A stretch of 64,000 nucleotides of DNA from PALSA-612 sp035652235 (lineage in GTDB: Bacteria > Actinomycetota > Thermoleophilia > Gaiellales > Gaiellaceae): NCBI GenBank assembly GCA_035652235.1, contig DASREE010000017.1, positions 1 to 64,000 of the forward strand. The letters are read 5' to 3'. Made by a program: the position numbers and the translations under genes. Below the pieces are notes generated by a model. It made no database searches and had not been told where the DNA came from. It saw only the letters and a program-made list of their open reading frames with translations. Positions 43,459 to 52,254 of this stretch are shown here, one piece after another (the first letter of the stretch is position 1; every line of letters starts with the position of its first letter).

Positions 43459-44643
43459 ATGACCGGCGAACGCGAGCAGATCCACGTGCTGTACAGCTTC
43501 CCGCACAAGATCGGGGCCGCCCGCATCTGCACGGCGGCGTGGCAGCACGTGCGCGCCCTGGACGAGGCGGGGGCGGACGTGCTCGTGTTCCCGGGCGCGG
43601 TGGCGAGGAAGCTGCCGGCGGGGATCCGCGTGCGGCCGACGCTCGCGCGCGGCCAGGTGCGCATCCCCTACCGGCTGCTCGGCCACCGCCGCGCGCTCGC
43701 CTTGCACGACCACATCGTCGCTCGGCGCCTGCCGAAGCTGGCCGGCGAGGTGGACGTCGTCCACACCTGGCCGAGCGGCGCGCTCGAGACGCTGGAGGCG
43801 GCGAAGCGGCTCGGCATCCCGACGGTGCTCGAGCGCCCCAACGCGCACACGCGCTACGCCTACGAGATCGTCCGGCGGGAGGGCGAGCGGCTGGGCGTCA
43901 CCCTCCCGCCCGGTCACGAGCACGCGTACGACGAGGAGGCGCTGCGCAAGGAGGAGCAGGAGTACCGACTCGCCGACCGCCTCCTGTGCCCGTCGGAGTT
44001 CGTCACGCGGACCTTTCTCGAGGAGGGCTACGCCCCCGAGAAGCTGGCCCCTCACACCTACGGCTACGACGAGCGCGTCTTCTACCCGGACACGGGCCCT
44101 CGCGCGCCCGACCGCCCGCTGACCGTGCTGTTCGTGGGCGAGAACGCCCTGCGCAAGGGCCTGCACTACGCGCTCGAGGCGTGGAGTCGGTCGCCTGCGC
44201 GCGAGCACGGCTCCCTGCTCGTGCTGGGCGAGTTTCCGCCCGGGTACGGCGAGCGGATCGCGCCGCTGCTCGACCACCCGAGCGTCCGTCCGCTCGGCTA
44301 CCGCAAGGACTATCCCGAGCTGCTGCGCGCGGCCGACGTCCTCGTCCTGCCGACGATCGAGGAAGGGTCGCCGCTCGTCTGCGTCGACGCGCTGGCGAGC
44401 GGGTGCGTGCCGGTCGTCTCGGACGTCTGCGCCGGCGTCTGCCGGCACATGGAGAACGCCCTCGTGCATCCTGTCGGGGACGTGGACACGCTCCGCGAGC
44501 ACCTGACGATGCTCCACGAGGACAGGGATCTGCTCGCCCGGCTTCGGGCAGGGGCGCTGGCGAGCGCGCCGGAGTTCACGTGGCGGGCGGCCGGCGCGCG
44601 CCTGCTCGACGTCTACCGCGACCTGGTCGCGTCACGCAACTGA
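43459..44643 (+). CDS. Family 4 glycosyltransferase
   Basis: A 394-aa GT-B enzyme. The N-terminal acceptor domain starts IHVLYSFPHKIGAARICTAA. The C-terminal donor domain includes LTVLFVGENALRKGLHYALE, LLVLGEFPPGYGERI, and the E-x7-E motif in PTIEEGSPLVCVDALASG. The intervening sequence HTWPSGALETLEAAKRLGIP aligns with the Rossmann core. It is probably a retaining transferase using a nucleotide-sugar donor. The 3' end overlaps the convergent deacetylase by 12 nt. Confidence 0.88.
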   Translation: MTGEREQIHVLYSFPHKIGAARICTAAWQHVRALDEAGADVLVFPGAVARKLPAGIRVRPTLARGQVRIPYRLLGHRRALALHDHIVARRLPKLAGEVDVVHTWPSGALETLEAAKRLGIPTVLERPNAHTRYAYEIVRREGERLGVTLPPGHEHAYDEEALRKEEQEYRLADRLLCPSEFVTRTFLEEGYAPEKLAPHTYGYDERVFYPDTGPRAPDRPLTVLFVGENALRKGLHYALEAWSRSPAREHGSLLVLGEFPPGYGERIAPLLDHPSVRPLGYRKDYPELLRAADVLVLPTIEEGSPLVCVDALASGCVPVVSDVCAGVCRHMENALVHPVGDVDTLREHLTMLHEDRDLLARLRAGALASAPEFTWRAAGARLLDVYRDLVASRN

Positions 44644-45336
44644 CGCGATCAGCCAGCGCCCTTCCAGGTGTGCGCGGGCGAAGCCGACGAGCCTGCGCAG
44701 CGGGCCGCGCGGGCGGACGACGACCAGGCGCCGTTCCCGCCTGGATCGAGCCAGCGCCTCGGAGACGGTGACGAGCTCGAGCCCAGCTGCGCGGAGCACG
44801 GGCAGCGCGATCTCGAGCGCCCGCACCGTCGACTCCCGGTTACCCCCGCCGTCGTGGAGGACGATCACGGACGACTGCTGCGAGCTGGCGATCACCCGTG
44901 CGGCGATCGTCTGCGGGTCGCTTCCGTCCCAGTCGCGCGAGTTCGCGCTCCAGCGGATCGTCGTCATTCCCAGCGCCGCCGCGGCCGAGCGCGCATCGAG
45001 CCCGTCCAGCCCGTACGGGGGCCGGAACAGGGTCGGACGCACGCCCGTCTCGCGCTCGATCAGCTCCGAGGTGAGCCGCAGCTCCCGCTCGATCTCCGCC
45101 GACGTCAGCCCCCCCAGCTTGCGGTGGCTGAAGGTGTGGTTGCCCAGCTCGTGGCCCTCGGCGACGAGCCGGTGGACGAGCTCGGGACGCCGCTCGATCG
45201 CCTTGCCGACGAGGAAGAACGTCGCTCGCACCCCGTGGCCGCGCAGCAGGTCGAGAATCGCCTCCGTCTGATCGCCCGGCCCGTCGTCGAAGGAGAGCGC
45301 GACGACTCTGCCGGTGCCTGCACCCCGGTCGGTCAT
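44632..45336 (-). CDS. Polysaccharide deacetylase (NodB homology)
   Basis: A 234-aa protein with the full NodB set: motif 1 VALSFDDGPGDQTEAIL (catalytic and metal Asp), motif 2 LGNHTFSHRKL (metal His pair), motif 3 RPTLFRPPYGLDGL, motif 4 RDWDGSDPQT and motif 5 VIVLHDGGGNRES. No signal peptide is apparent. It is likely to de-N-acetylate a glycan. ATG 45336 is chosen because TAAGTT lies 6 nt upstream; GTG 45339 precedes it. Confidence 0.9.
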   Translation of the reverse strand: MTDRGAGTGRVVALSFDDGPGDQTEAILDLLRGHGVRATFFLVGKAIERRPELVHRLVAEGHELGNHTFSHRKLGGLTSAEIERELRLTSELIERETGVRPTLFRPPYGLDGLDARSAAAALGMTTIRWSANSRDWDGSDPQTIAARVIASSQQSSVIVLHDGGGNRESTVRALEIALPVLRAAGLELVTVSEALARSRRERRLVVVRPRGPLRRLVGFARAHLEGRWLIASVA

Positions 45337-45498
45337 CACGCTAACTTACTCACCGCGCCGCCGATCGGGCTACCCCCCGTTCTGGGAGTTGGCCGCGTCG
45401 GTCTCCGGCTCGGGGGATAGGCGCGCCAGCCTCCGCTGAGTATGCTGGGTCGAAGCGGTCGGCGGAGCGCCTCGCCGCCGGATGCGTGTCCGACAACC

Positions 45499-46686
45499 AT
45501 GCGCGACGAATTCCTCGTGTTCGGAAAGCCGGCGATCGGAGAGGCCGAGATCGCGGAGGTGGTCGACTCGCTGCGCGCCGGCTGGGTCGGCACCGGTCCG
45601 AAGGTGCAGCGCTTCGAACGGGCGCTCGAGGCGTACCTGCACGTCCCCCACGTGCGGTCGGTCTCCTCCTGCACGGCGGCGCTCATGCTCGCGATCAGGG
45701 TGCTCGGGATCGGCAGGGGAGACGAGGTGATCGTGCCCGCCATGACCTTCGTCGCCTCCGCCAACGCCGTCGAGCACGCCGGGGCAACCGTGGTGCTGGT
45801 CGACAGCGAGCCGGTGACGGGTCTCGTCGACCTCGACGCGGTCGAAGCCGCGATCACGCCTCGCACGGCGGCGATCATCCCGGTGCACTTCGCGGGGCGG
45901 CCCGTCGACATCGAGCGGCTGAACGCGATCCGCGACCGGCATGGCCTGCTCGTGATCGAAGATGCCGCGCACGCGATCGGGGCCGAGTGGAAGGGTGTCA
46001 GGATCGGCGGGCACGGCAACCTGACGGCCTACTCCTTCTACGCGACGAAGAACATCACGACCGGCGAGGGGGGAGCGCTCGCCACCGCCGACGGAGAGCT
46101 CGCGGACCGCGTCGAGCGGCTCGCCCTGCACGGGCTCAGCCTCGGCGCCTGGCAGCGCTTCTCGGATTCGGGCTTCAAGCACTACGAGGTCGAGGAGCCG
46201 GGGTTCAAGTACAACCTCACCGACCTGCAGGCGGCGATCGGGATCCACCAGCTGCCGCGCCTCGACGCCTGGATCGACCGCCGCGCGGAGATCTGGACCC
46301 TGTACGAGAGCCTGCTGGACGGTCTGCCGCTGACGCTCCCGCCCGGCCCGCAGGAGAAAACGAGGCACGCGCGGCACCTGTACACGGTGCTCGTCGACCC
46401 GGACGCGCCGCTGACCCGCGACGAGCTGCTCGACCACATGACCAAGTCGAGGATCGGCGTCGGCGTCCACTACCGCGGCGTGCATCTGCATCCGTACTAC
46501 CGCGAGCGCTACGCGATCGATCCGGACAGCCTGCCGGTGGCGACGGACATCTCGGCGCGGACGCTGAGCCTGCCGCTGGCGGCGAACCTGACTGACTCCG
46601 ACGTCGAGGACGTCGCCGACGCGGTCCGCGGGGCGCTGAGCGGCCGGCGCTCGTCAGCGGCGTCGGGCGCCGGGCGGCGCCCCTGA
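45499..46686 (+). CDS. DegT/DnrJ/EryC1 aminotransferase
   Basis: A 395-aa PLP enzyme of nucleotide-sugar amination. It begins FLVFGKPAIGEAEIAEVVDS; the cofactor-pocket block is VRSVSSCTAALMLAIRVLGI; the PLP Asp is in LLVIEDAAHAIGAEWKG; and the Schiff-base Lys is in YSFYATKNITTGEGGALAT. VHYRGVHLHPYYRERYAIDP is the C-terminal block. It makes amino sugars for the glycan. ATG 45499 is used; ATG 45442 is an alternative. Its 3' end overlaps the convergent Alg13-like gene by 33 nt. Confidence 0.92.
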   Translation: MRDEFLVFGKPAIGEAEIAEVVDSLRAGWVGTGPKVQRFERALEAYLHVPHVRSVSSCTAALMLAIRVLGIGRGDEVIVPAMTFVASANAVEHAGATVVLVDSEPVTGLVDLDAVEAAITPRTAAIIPVHFAGRPVDIERLNAIRDRHGLLVIEDAAHAIGAEWKGVRIGGHGNLTAYSFYATKNITTGEGGALATADGELADRVERLALHGLSLGAWQRFSDSGFKHYEVEEPGFKYNLTDLQAAIGIHQLPRLDAWIDRRAEIWTLYESLLDGLPLTLPPGPQEKTRHARHLYTVLVDPDAPLTRDELLDHMTKSRIGVGVHYRGVHLHPYYRERYAIDPDSLPVATDISARTLSLPLAANLTDSDVEDVADAVRGALSGRRSSAASGAGRRP

Positions 46687-47172
46687 GACCGGGTCGTCGC
46701 GCCCAAGCTGCTCGAACAGGTAGCTGCGCAGATCGTCGGCGAGCCCTGTCGCCGGCAACCCGTTCGCTCGCTGGGCCGGCGGCGGCTCCAGCTCGACCAG
46801 CTCGGGTAGGCGCGACACGTCTTCGACCAGCCTGACCAGGCCCGCCCGGTCGAGCCGGCGCGCGAGGTCGAGCTGATGGTCGTCGACCACCTCGCCGAAG
46901 CGGGCGAGCCGCGGCACGACGAGCGGGCGGCGGCCGTTCAGGGTGGAGACGAGGATCGAGCCGACGCCGCCGTGGCAGACAACCACGCGCGCCTCGCGCA
47001 CGAGCCGCACCAGCTCCGCGAACGAGACGTAGTCGACGCAGGTCGCGCCTGCCGGTCGCAGGTGCGAGGGCCCGTGCTGGACGACGAGAGGCTCGTCGGC
47101 ACGGATCGCGCCGACCGCTTCCAGAAGCCGGTCGAAGGGCGCGCCGTTCGTTCCCGTGGTGACGAGGATCAC
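46654..47172 (-). CDS. Alg13/EpsF-like glycosyltransferase subunit (GT28 C-terminal half)
   Basis: A 172-aa protein equivalent to the UDP-sugar-binding half of GT28 enzymes: ILVTTGTNGAPFDRLLEAV at the start, then ARVVVCHGGVGSILVSTLNG, VVPRLARFGEVVDDHQLDLA. Such proteins work only with an Alg14/EpsE-type membrane partner, which is encoded directly upstream with a 4-nt GTGA overlap. Together they would add the second sugar to a lipid-linked carrier. Confidence 0.85.
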   Translation of the reverse strand: MILVTTGTNGAPFDRLLEAVGAIRADEPLVVQHGPSHLRPAGATCVDYVSFAELVRLVREARVVVCHGGVGSILVSTLNGRRPLVVPRLARFGEVVDDHQLDLARRLDRAGLVRLVEDVSRLPELVELEPPPAQRANGLPATGLADDLRSYLFEQLGRDDPVSGAPPGARRR

Positions 47173-47687
47173 GAGCGCTCGAGCACGGTTCCGACGTAGC
47201 GCGCCCCACGGAGCGAGCGGGCGAGCTCGGGCCACTGGACGTAGATGCGATCGGCCACCGGCTGGATCAGCCGGCAGCTGAGCGACGGCCGCGTCACGCG
47301 CGACAGGCTCTCCACGTACACGACGCGGGCGCGGGCGAGCCGTCCGATCCAGGCGAAGGGCACGGCGATTCCCGCGCCTGTGGTGACGATTACCTTGGGT
47401 CGGAGCCTCCAGACGAGCCAGCAGGCGATCCGGAGGTTGCGGACGAGGTTGCGCACGCTGCGGGTGGTCGGCCCGTAGCCGTAGTAGACGACCTCGTCGG
47501 CCAGCAGCGACCGGGCGTCCTCGCGCTCGAGGCAGACCCAGGCGTGTGAGACGTCCCGCCAGGCTGCACGCAGCAGGTACAGCTGCATCAGGTGCCCTCC
47601 GGCGGAGCAGACGAGCAGCACGTCCACCCGCTCGGGAGTCGGCTGCAGCGCCCGATCCGGCTTCTTCCAGCGTTCCGCCACGATCAT
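47169..47687 (-). CDS. Alg14/EpsE-like glycosyltransferase partner subunit
   Basis: A 172-aa protein. After a short N-terminus comes DVLLVCSAGGHLMQLYLLRA, the hallmark of the family, and then VVYYGYGPTTRSVRNLVRNL, KVIVTTGAGIAVPFAWIGRL and RVVYVESLSRVTRPSLSCRL. It recruits the Alg13-like subunit to the membrane and contributes the acceptor site. ATG 47687 is chosen because homology starts shortly after; upstream codons reach into the palindrome region. Confidence 0.85.
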   Translation of the reverse strand: MIVAERWKKPDRALQPTPERVDVLLVCSAGGHLMQLYLLRAAWRDVSHAWVCLEREDARSLLADEVVYYGYGPTTRSVRNLVRNLRIACWLVWRLRPKVIVTTGAGIAVPFAWIGRLARARVVYVESLSRVTRPSLSCRLIQPVADRIYVQWPELARSLRGARYVGTVLERS

Positions 47688-47735
47688 GACAGTAGGAGGG
47701 CGCCCGGCGTGCGGCCACGCCCGAACGGCCGAGTC

Positions 47736-47759
47736 GCCACTAGCCGTTCGGCTAGTGGC
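47736..47759. promoter_or_regulatory. Perfect palindrome between the Alg14-like gene and the LuxR solo
   Basis: GCCACTAGCCG-TT-CGGCTAGTGGC has 11-bp arms. The core CTAGCCGTTCGGCTAG (47740-47755) recurs near-perfectly at 40464 and 52301. It is 62.5 bp before TAGCAT (47810-47815) of the LuxR gene and 53.5 bp before TACTGT (47694-47689) on the other strand. Confidence 0.7.
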
Positions 47760-47809
47760 CGGCAAGAAGTCTGCCCCAAGGTCCGGTGGGCGCCCGGCTC
47801 GACCCCAAC

Positions 47810-47815
47810 TAGCAT
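47810..47815 (+). promoter_or_regulatory. -10 box of the LuxR solo operon
   Basis: TAGCAT lies 9 nt before ATG 47825, giving an almost leaderless transcript. No -35 is recognisable. Confidence 0.45.
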
Positions 47816-47824
47816 CGAAGAGCA

Positions 47825-48094
47825 ATGGCTCACGCACCCGATGCGAACGTCTCCGCCACCGCCTCGCTGCTCGACCACCTGTCGCGCCGCGAGCTCGAGG
47901 TCCTCGACCTCGTCTGCGGGGGGGCGACGAACAGCGAGATCGGCGCCCGTCTGGGGCTGACCGTGCACGCCGTCAAGTTCCACCTGGCGTCGGTGTACCG
48001 GAAGCTCGGCGTCGCCAACAGGACCGAGGCGGCGGCCGCGTTCCTGACAGCGGCCGGGGCTCCTCGCTCCGCTGCGGCCAAGGAGCTCGCGTAG
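47825..48094 (+). CDS. LuxR-type HTH protein without sensor or receiver domain
   Basis: An 89-aa protein consisting almost wholly of a LuxR DNA-binding domain: LSRRELEVLDLVCGGATNSE, then IGARLGLTVHAVKFHLASVY and RKLGVANRTEA. No receiver or ligand domain precedes it (only 16 residues). Its HTH is close to those at 58167 and 59095. It leads the wzz-wzy operon (stop overlaps next GTG as TAGTG) and sits beside the best palindrome, so self-regulation is likely (inference). Confidence 0.88.
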   Translation: MAHAPDANVSATASLLDHLSRRELEVLDLVCGGATNSEIGARLGLTVHAVKFHLASVYRKLGVANRTEAAAAFLTAAGAPRSAAAKELA

Positions 48095-48825
48095 TGGACC
48101 TGCGTCTGTACGGCCGGGTGATCTCGCGCTTCCGCTACCTCGTGGCGGGAGGCGTCGCGCTCGCCGTCGTGCTCACCTTCCTGACCATGTTCAAGGTGGG
48201 GGCGCACGGGGTCGCCTGGCGTCAGCAGAAGACCTATCAGGCGACCGAGAAGCTCCTGCTCGACAACCTCGGCGGGAGCGCGGCGAGCGGGCTCGACGCG
48301 GGAACGGTCATCGTGCTCGACGCCGAGGTCGCGAACGGCGACGTCGTGCGCCGGTTGGCGACGGGCACGGGCGGCCCCCTCGGGGGCAAGTACGTCGTCA
48401 CCGCCGTCTCCGGCGGGAGCGCGATCGGGCCGCTGCCGCTGCTCGAGATCGACGCCTTCGCCCACCAGCCGCGCACTGCGACTGCGATCGCGACGCGCGT
48501 GGCCGAGGCGCTGCGCAGCTACCTGCCGGACAACGTCCCCGGCAACTCGCGGGTCGTGTTCCGGGTCACCTCCTCCCCGAACCACCCGATCGTGTCGCAG
48601 GGGCGGAAGTTCACGGTCCCGATCGTGATCTTGATCAGCATCCTCGTCGTCACCTTCGGGTTGGCGTTCCTGCTCGAGAACCTGCGACCGCGGGTGGCGC
48701 CCTCGCTGCGCGAGCTCGAGCCTACGCCCGGGCCGGTCGAGAGCGGCGAGAAGCGAAGCGTCGCGTCGGCCGCTGCGGCCGGGGCGGCGATCGGCGCGAC
48801 CGAGGCGGGCCGCAGCAGGGCGTGA
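48094..48825 (+). CDS. Wzz-like chain-length/envelope protein
   Basis: A 243-aa protein. Two helices (about 14-32 and 173-192) bracket an extracytoplasmic domain of about 140 residues; the arrangement matches Wzz/YveK chain-length regulators. No tyrosine-kinase domain follows; the C-terminus is a short Pro/Glu and Ala-rich tail. Sequence similarity is low, so the call leans on topology and on the polymerase gene right after it (4-nt overlap). Confidence 0.65.
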   Translation: MDLRLYGRVISRFRYLVAGGVALAVVLTFLTMFKVGAHGVAWRQQKTYQATEKLLLDNLGGSAASGLDAGTVIVLDAEVANGDVVRRLATGTGGPLGGKYVVTAVSGGSAIGPLPLLEIDAFAHQPRTATAIATRVAEALRSYLPDNVPGNSRVVFRVTSSPNHPIVSQGRKFTVPIVILISILVVTFGLAFLLENLRPRVAPSLRELEPTPGPVESGEKRSVASAAAAGAAIGATEAGRSRA

Positions 48826-50375
48826 GCTCGCTCGCCGGAGAGTACCGGCGGGCGCCAGCGGGACGGCCGAGCCGCGCCCCCGTCGTCGCCTGCCTGTTCC
48901 TGATCGGGGCGGCGCTGATCCTCGTCGCCGTCGCCGTCGTCGCCGGCTCGGGGCTGCAGCTGGCCGCGGCGCCGCTCGGGCTGCTCGTCCTCGTCGCCGC
49001 CAGCCACCAGCGGGTGCTGGCGTGGCGCTCGCTGCTCGCGTTGACGATCCTGGTCATTCTCTTCATCCCGATCAAGCGCTACACGCTGCCGTCGGCGCTC
49101 CCGTTCAACCTCGAGATCTACCGGTTGATCGTGTTCGCCGTCTTCCTGGCCTGGCTGACGTCGCTGCTCATCGACGAGCGCGTGCGCCTGCGCCGCAGCG
49201 GGCTCGAGGCGCCGCTCGTCGCCTACCTGGTCGTGATCCTGGCCTCGCTGCTCGTGAACACGAAGCGCGTGAACGCGGTCGGGCCGGACGTGATCAAGTC
49301 GGTCACGTTCTTCCTCAGCTTCGTGATCGTCTTCTGGATCCTCGTCAGCCTGGCGCGCCGAGCGCGCGACATCGACTTCCTCGTCCGCGTGCTCGCCGGC
49401 GGAGGAGCCGTGCTCGCCCTGACCGCGGTGATCGAGTCGCGGACGAACTACAACGTGTTCAACCACCTGCGCTCGGTGCTCCCCTTCCTGCACTACGAGC
49501 AGAGCCTGGCGCCGAACGTCGACCGGGGCGGCCGCCTCCGCGTCTACGCCTCGGCGCAGCACCCGATCGCGCTCTCGGCGGCCATGGCGATGCTGCTCCC
49601 GCTCGCCCTCTACCGGGCGCAGGCTTCTCGGCAGCGGCTGTGGTGGGCCGCGGTCGCGCTGATCCTGTTCGGCGTCCTCGCGGCCCGCTCGAGGACGGGG
49701 ATCGTGATGCTGCTCGCCATCGGGATCGTCTACCTGGTGCTCCGCCCGAAGCAGCTGAAGCGGCTGTGGCCGGCGTTGATCCCGGCGCTCGTCGCCGTCC
49801 ACATCGTGCTCCCGGGAGCGCTTGGGACGATCCAGGCCTCCTTCTTCCCCAAGGGCGGGATCATCGCCGAGCAGAACAACGCGAGCGCCGGGCACGCCCG
49901 GCTGGCGACGCTCGGGCCTGCGCTGCGGAACGAGTTCGCTCCCAACCCGATCCTCGGCGAGGGGTTCGCGACGCGCGTTCCCCAGCCGGACGAGTACGTG
50001 CCCGTGCCGAACGCTCCGATCACCGACGACCAGTGGCTCGTCGTGCTGCTCGAGACGGGGGTGGTGGGGATGGCGGCGTTCCTGTGGCTGTTCCTACGGG
50101 CGCTTCGGCGGATGGGCAAGGCGGCGAAACGGGACCCTTCCCCTCGCGGCACGCTGCTCGTCGCCACGACCGCGAGCGTCGCCGCCTACGGGGTGAGCAT
50201 GTTCACCTACGACGCGTTCTCCTTCATCCAGTCGACCTTCCTCTTCTTCATCGTCCTCGGCGTGGGCGCCGCCGCGCTGCACTCGCGCCCGGAGGAGTGG
50301 GAGGGGCTCCGCCGGCCCGCTCAGCGGGTCGTGGCCAGGGGGGCTCTCGCCGCCGCGAGCGCGCGCGGGAGGTAG
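48822..50375 (+). CDS. O-antigen ligase/polymerase-like membrane protein (Wzy-type)
   Basis: A 517-aa protein with about 11-12 helices. A large extracytoplasmic loop with NHLRSVLPFLHYEQSLAPNV, then RVYASAQHPIALSAAMAM and the helix-loop LAARSRTGIVMLLAIGIVYL, is typical of the Wzy_C/O-antigen ligase family. A second outer loop holds NPILGEGFATRVPQPDEYVP. It polymerises or ligates glycan on a lipid carrier. GTG 48822 overlaps the Wzz-like stop. The 3' end overlaps convergent asnB by 55 nt. Confidence 0.85.
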   Translation: MSSLAGEYRRAPAGRPSRAPVVACLFLIGAALILVAVAVVAGSGLQLAAAPLGLLVLVAASHQRVLAWRSLLALTILVILFIPIKRYTLPSALPFNLEIYRLIVFAVFLAWLTSLLIDERVRLRRSGLEAPLVAYLVVILASLLVNTKRVNAVGPDVIKSVTFFLSFVIVFWILVSLARRARDIDFLVRVLAGGGAVLALTAVIESRTNYNVFNHLRSVLPFLHYEQSLAPNVDRGGRLRVYASAQHPIALSAAMAMLLPLALYRAQASRQRLWWAAVALILFGVLAARSRTGIVMLLAIGIVYLVLRPKQLKRLWPALIPALVAVHIVLPGALGTIQASFFPKGGIIAEQNNASAGHARLATLGPALRNEFAPNPILGEGFATRVPQPDEYVPVPNAPITDDQWLVVLLETGVVGMAAFLWLFLRALRRMGKAAKRDPSPRGTLLVATTASVAAYGVSMFTYDAFSFIQSTFLFFIVLGVGAAALHSRPEEWEGLRRPAQRVVARGALAAASARGR

Positions 50376-52237
50376 CTCGAGAGCCAGATCTCGAGCACGA
50401 GCACCGAGAGCAGGAGCTGCCGCTCCCCCCTGCCTCCCGCCCGCACCCGCTCGACGAGGTCGCGGATCGCGCGCGGATCGAGGAGCTCCGCACAGCGCGC
50501 ATCGGGGCGGAGCAGGTACTCGTCCACCAGCCGGCGTGCGTGGCCGTCGAACCAGCCGCCGACGGCGCCGTGGAAGAAGCCGATCTTCCGCTTCTCGATC
50601 ACCCATCCCGGCACGAGCTCCCGGGCGGCCTCCCGCAGCACGTGCTTCGTGCGCGTCCGGTGCACCTTCAGGTCGGCCGGGATGCGCGAGCACAGCTCGA
50701 CGAGCTCGTGGTCGAGGAAGGGGACGCGGACCTCGAGCGAGTGCGCCATCGACGTGCGGTCGAAGTAGTGGAGCATGTCGTCGACGAGACCGAGCTGGGC
50801 GTCGACGTACAGCGCCTCCGGCAGGGGGTCGTCCGCGAGGCCGTCGATCCGCTCGAGCAGCGCGCGCCGGGCGGCCTGCCCGTCCAGCTCGGCGAGCCGC
50901 CCCGCCCGCAACCGGCGCCGGATGGCCGGGTCAGCCCGGTTGCCACCGGCCATGGCGAGGAAGCGCTCGACCGTCCCGGCTGCCGCCAGCGCAGGCAGCG
51001 CGCGGCGGAGCCGGCGCGGGCCGAGCGGGGCGAGCGTCTCGCTGAACGCGCGCACCGGCGCCGGGAGGCGCCTCCACACCCCCGCGGCAGCCGCGGCCTG
51101 GTGTCGCGAGTAGCCCCCGAGCAGCTCGTCGGCGCCCTGGCCGGACAGCGCCACCGTCACGTGCCGCGAGGCGAGCTCGCACAGCGCGGCGAAGCCGAGG
51201 GCGGAGAGGTCGGCGAGCGGCTCGTCCAGGTGCCAGACGAGCTGCTCGAGCTGGACGGCGTCGCGCGCGAAGGAGAGCTCGAGCTCGTGGTGGTCGGTAC
51301 CGAGGAACCGGCTCACGCGCCGCGCGTCGGCGAGCTCGTTCTCCAGCCCCGCCTCGGCGAAGCCGACCGAGAACGTCTGCACCGGCTCGCGCATGTGTCT
51401 CGCCATCAGGGCGACGATCACGCTCGAGTCGAGGCCGCCGCTCAGCATGGCGCCGAGCGGCACGTCGCTCATCAGGCGCAGGCGCACCGACTCGTCGAGC
51501 TTGTCGAGCAGGAGCTGCTCGTACTCGCGCGCGTCGAGCCGGCGCTCGACGCGCGGCCGGGGGTAGCGCCAGTAGCGCTCGGAGCGGACGTCGCCGTCCT
51601 CGACGACGAGCAGCTGTCCCGGCATGAGCTTCGAGACGCCGGCGAGCGGCGTGCGCGGGCCGGGGACGTAGCCGAAGGTGAGGAACGCGTCGATCGCCTC
51701 GCAGTCGAGCCGGGGCTGGACGAGACCGCTCGCGAGCAGGCTCTTGAGCTCCGAGGCGAACACGAGCAGGTCGCCTGCGCGCGCGTGGTACAGCGGCTTG
51801 ATGCCGAGCCGGTCGCGGGCGACGACGGCCCGGCGGCGGGCGCCGTCCCACAGGGCCAGTCCGAACATGCCGCGAAGCCGGGTGGGGAACTCCGGCCCGT
51901 GCTGCTCGTACAGATGGGGTAGCACCTCCGTGTCGCAGCGGGTGCGGAAGCGGTGGCCGCCGCGCTCGAGCTGCGAGCGCAGGTCGAGGTGGTTGTACAG
52001 CTCGCCGTTCTGGATCGCCCAGATTCGCCCGGACTCGTCGGCGAGGGGTTGATGGCCGCCCTCGACGTCGACGATGCTCAGCCGTCGCACGCCCAGCGCG
52101 ACGCCGTCGGCGACGTAGACGCCGCGGTCGTTCGGGCCGCGGTGGGTCATCGCGTCCGTCATCGCCGCGAGCGCGCTCTCGTCGACCACGGGCCGCGGTC
52201 TGCCGCTCACCTGCACGACTCCGCAGATTCCGCACAT
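50321..52237 (-). CDS. asnB: Asparagine synthase (glutamine-hydrolysing)
   Basis: A 638-aa protein. The N-terminal Ntn glutaminase has nucleophile Cys2 (MCGICGVV) and RLSIVDVEGGHQPLADESGR then IWAIQNGELYNH. The synthetase domain has the PP-loop LGAMLSGGLDSSVIVALMAR and SGQGADELLGGYSRH. Length fits AsnB. In glycan clusters such enzymes often amidate sugars or peptides rather than free Asp; which holds here is open. ATG 52237 has TAGCGT 11 nt upstream. Confidence 0.93.
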   Translation of the reverse strand: MCGICGVVQVSGRPRPVVDESALAAMTDAMTHRGPNDRGVYVADGVALGVRRLSIVDVEGGHQPLADESGRIWAIQNGELYNHLDLRSQLERGGHRFRTRCDTEVLPHLYEQHGPEFPTRLRGMFGLALWDGARRRAVVARDRLGIKPLYHARAGDLLVFASELKSLLASGLVQPRLDCEAIDAFLTFGYVPGPRTPLAGVSKLMPGQLLVVEDGDVRSERYWRYPRPRVERRLDAREYEQLLLDKLDESVRLRLMSDVPLGAMLSGGLDSSVIVALMARHMREPVQTFSVGFAEAGLENELADARRVSRFLGTDHHELELSFARDAVQLEQLVWHLDEPLADLSALGFAALCELASRHVTVALSGQGADELLGGYSRHQAAAAAGVWRRLPAPVRAFSETLAPLGPRRLRRALPALAAAGTVERFLAMAGGNRADPAIRRRLRAGRLAELDGQAARRALLERIDGLADDPLPEALYVDAQLGLVDDMLHYFDRTSMAHSLEVRVPFLDHELVELCSRIPADLKVHRTRTKHVLREAARELVPGWVIEKRKIGFFHGAVGGWFDGHARRLVDEYLLRPDARCAELLDPRAIRDLVERVRAGGRGERQLLLSVLVLEIWLSSYLPRALAAARAPLATTR

Positions 52238-52248
52238 GGGCGCTCTGG

Positions 52249-52254
52249 ACGCTA
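52249..52254 (-). promoter_or_regulatory. -10 box of asnB
   Basis: TAGCGT on the minus strand with 11 nt to ATG 52237. Its distance from the centre of the palindrome at 52301-52316 is 54.5 bp, identical to the GT2 promoter at 40464-40531. Confidence 0.5.

Noticed and set aside
45373..45388. CCCCCCGTTCTGGGAG as a weak palindrome copy before the DegT gene
   Set aside because: 10 of 16 positions match, but most are C or G in a GC-rich gap; the spacing to TATGCT (60.5 bp) is close but not decisive.
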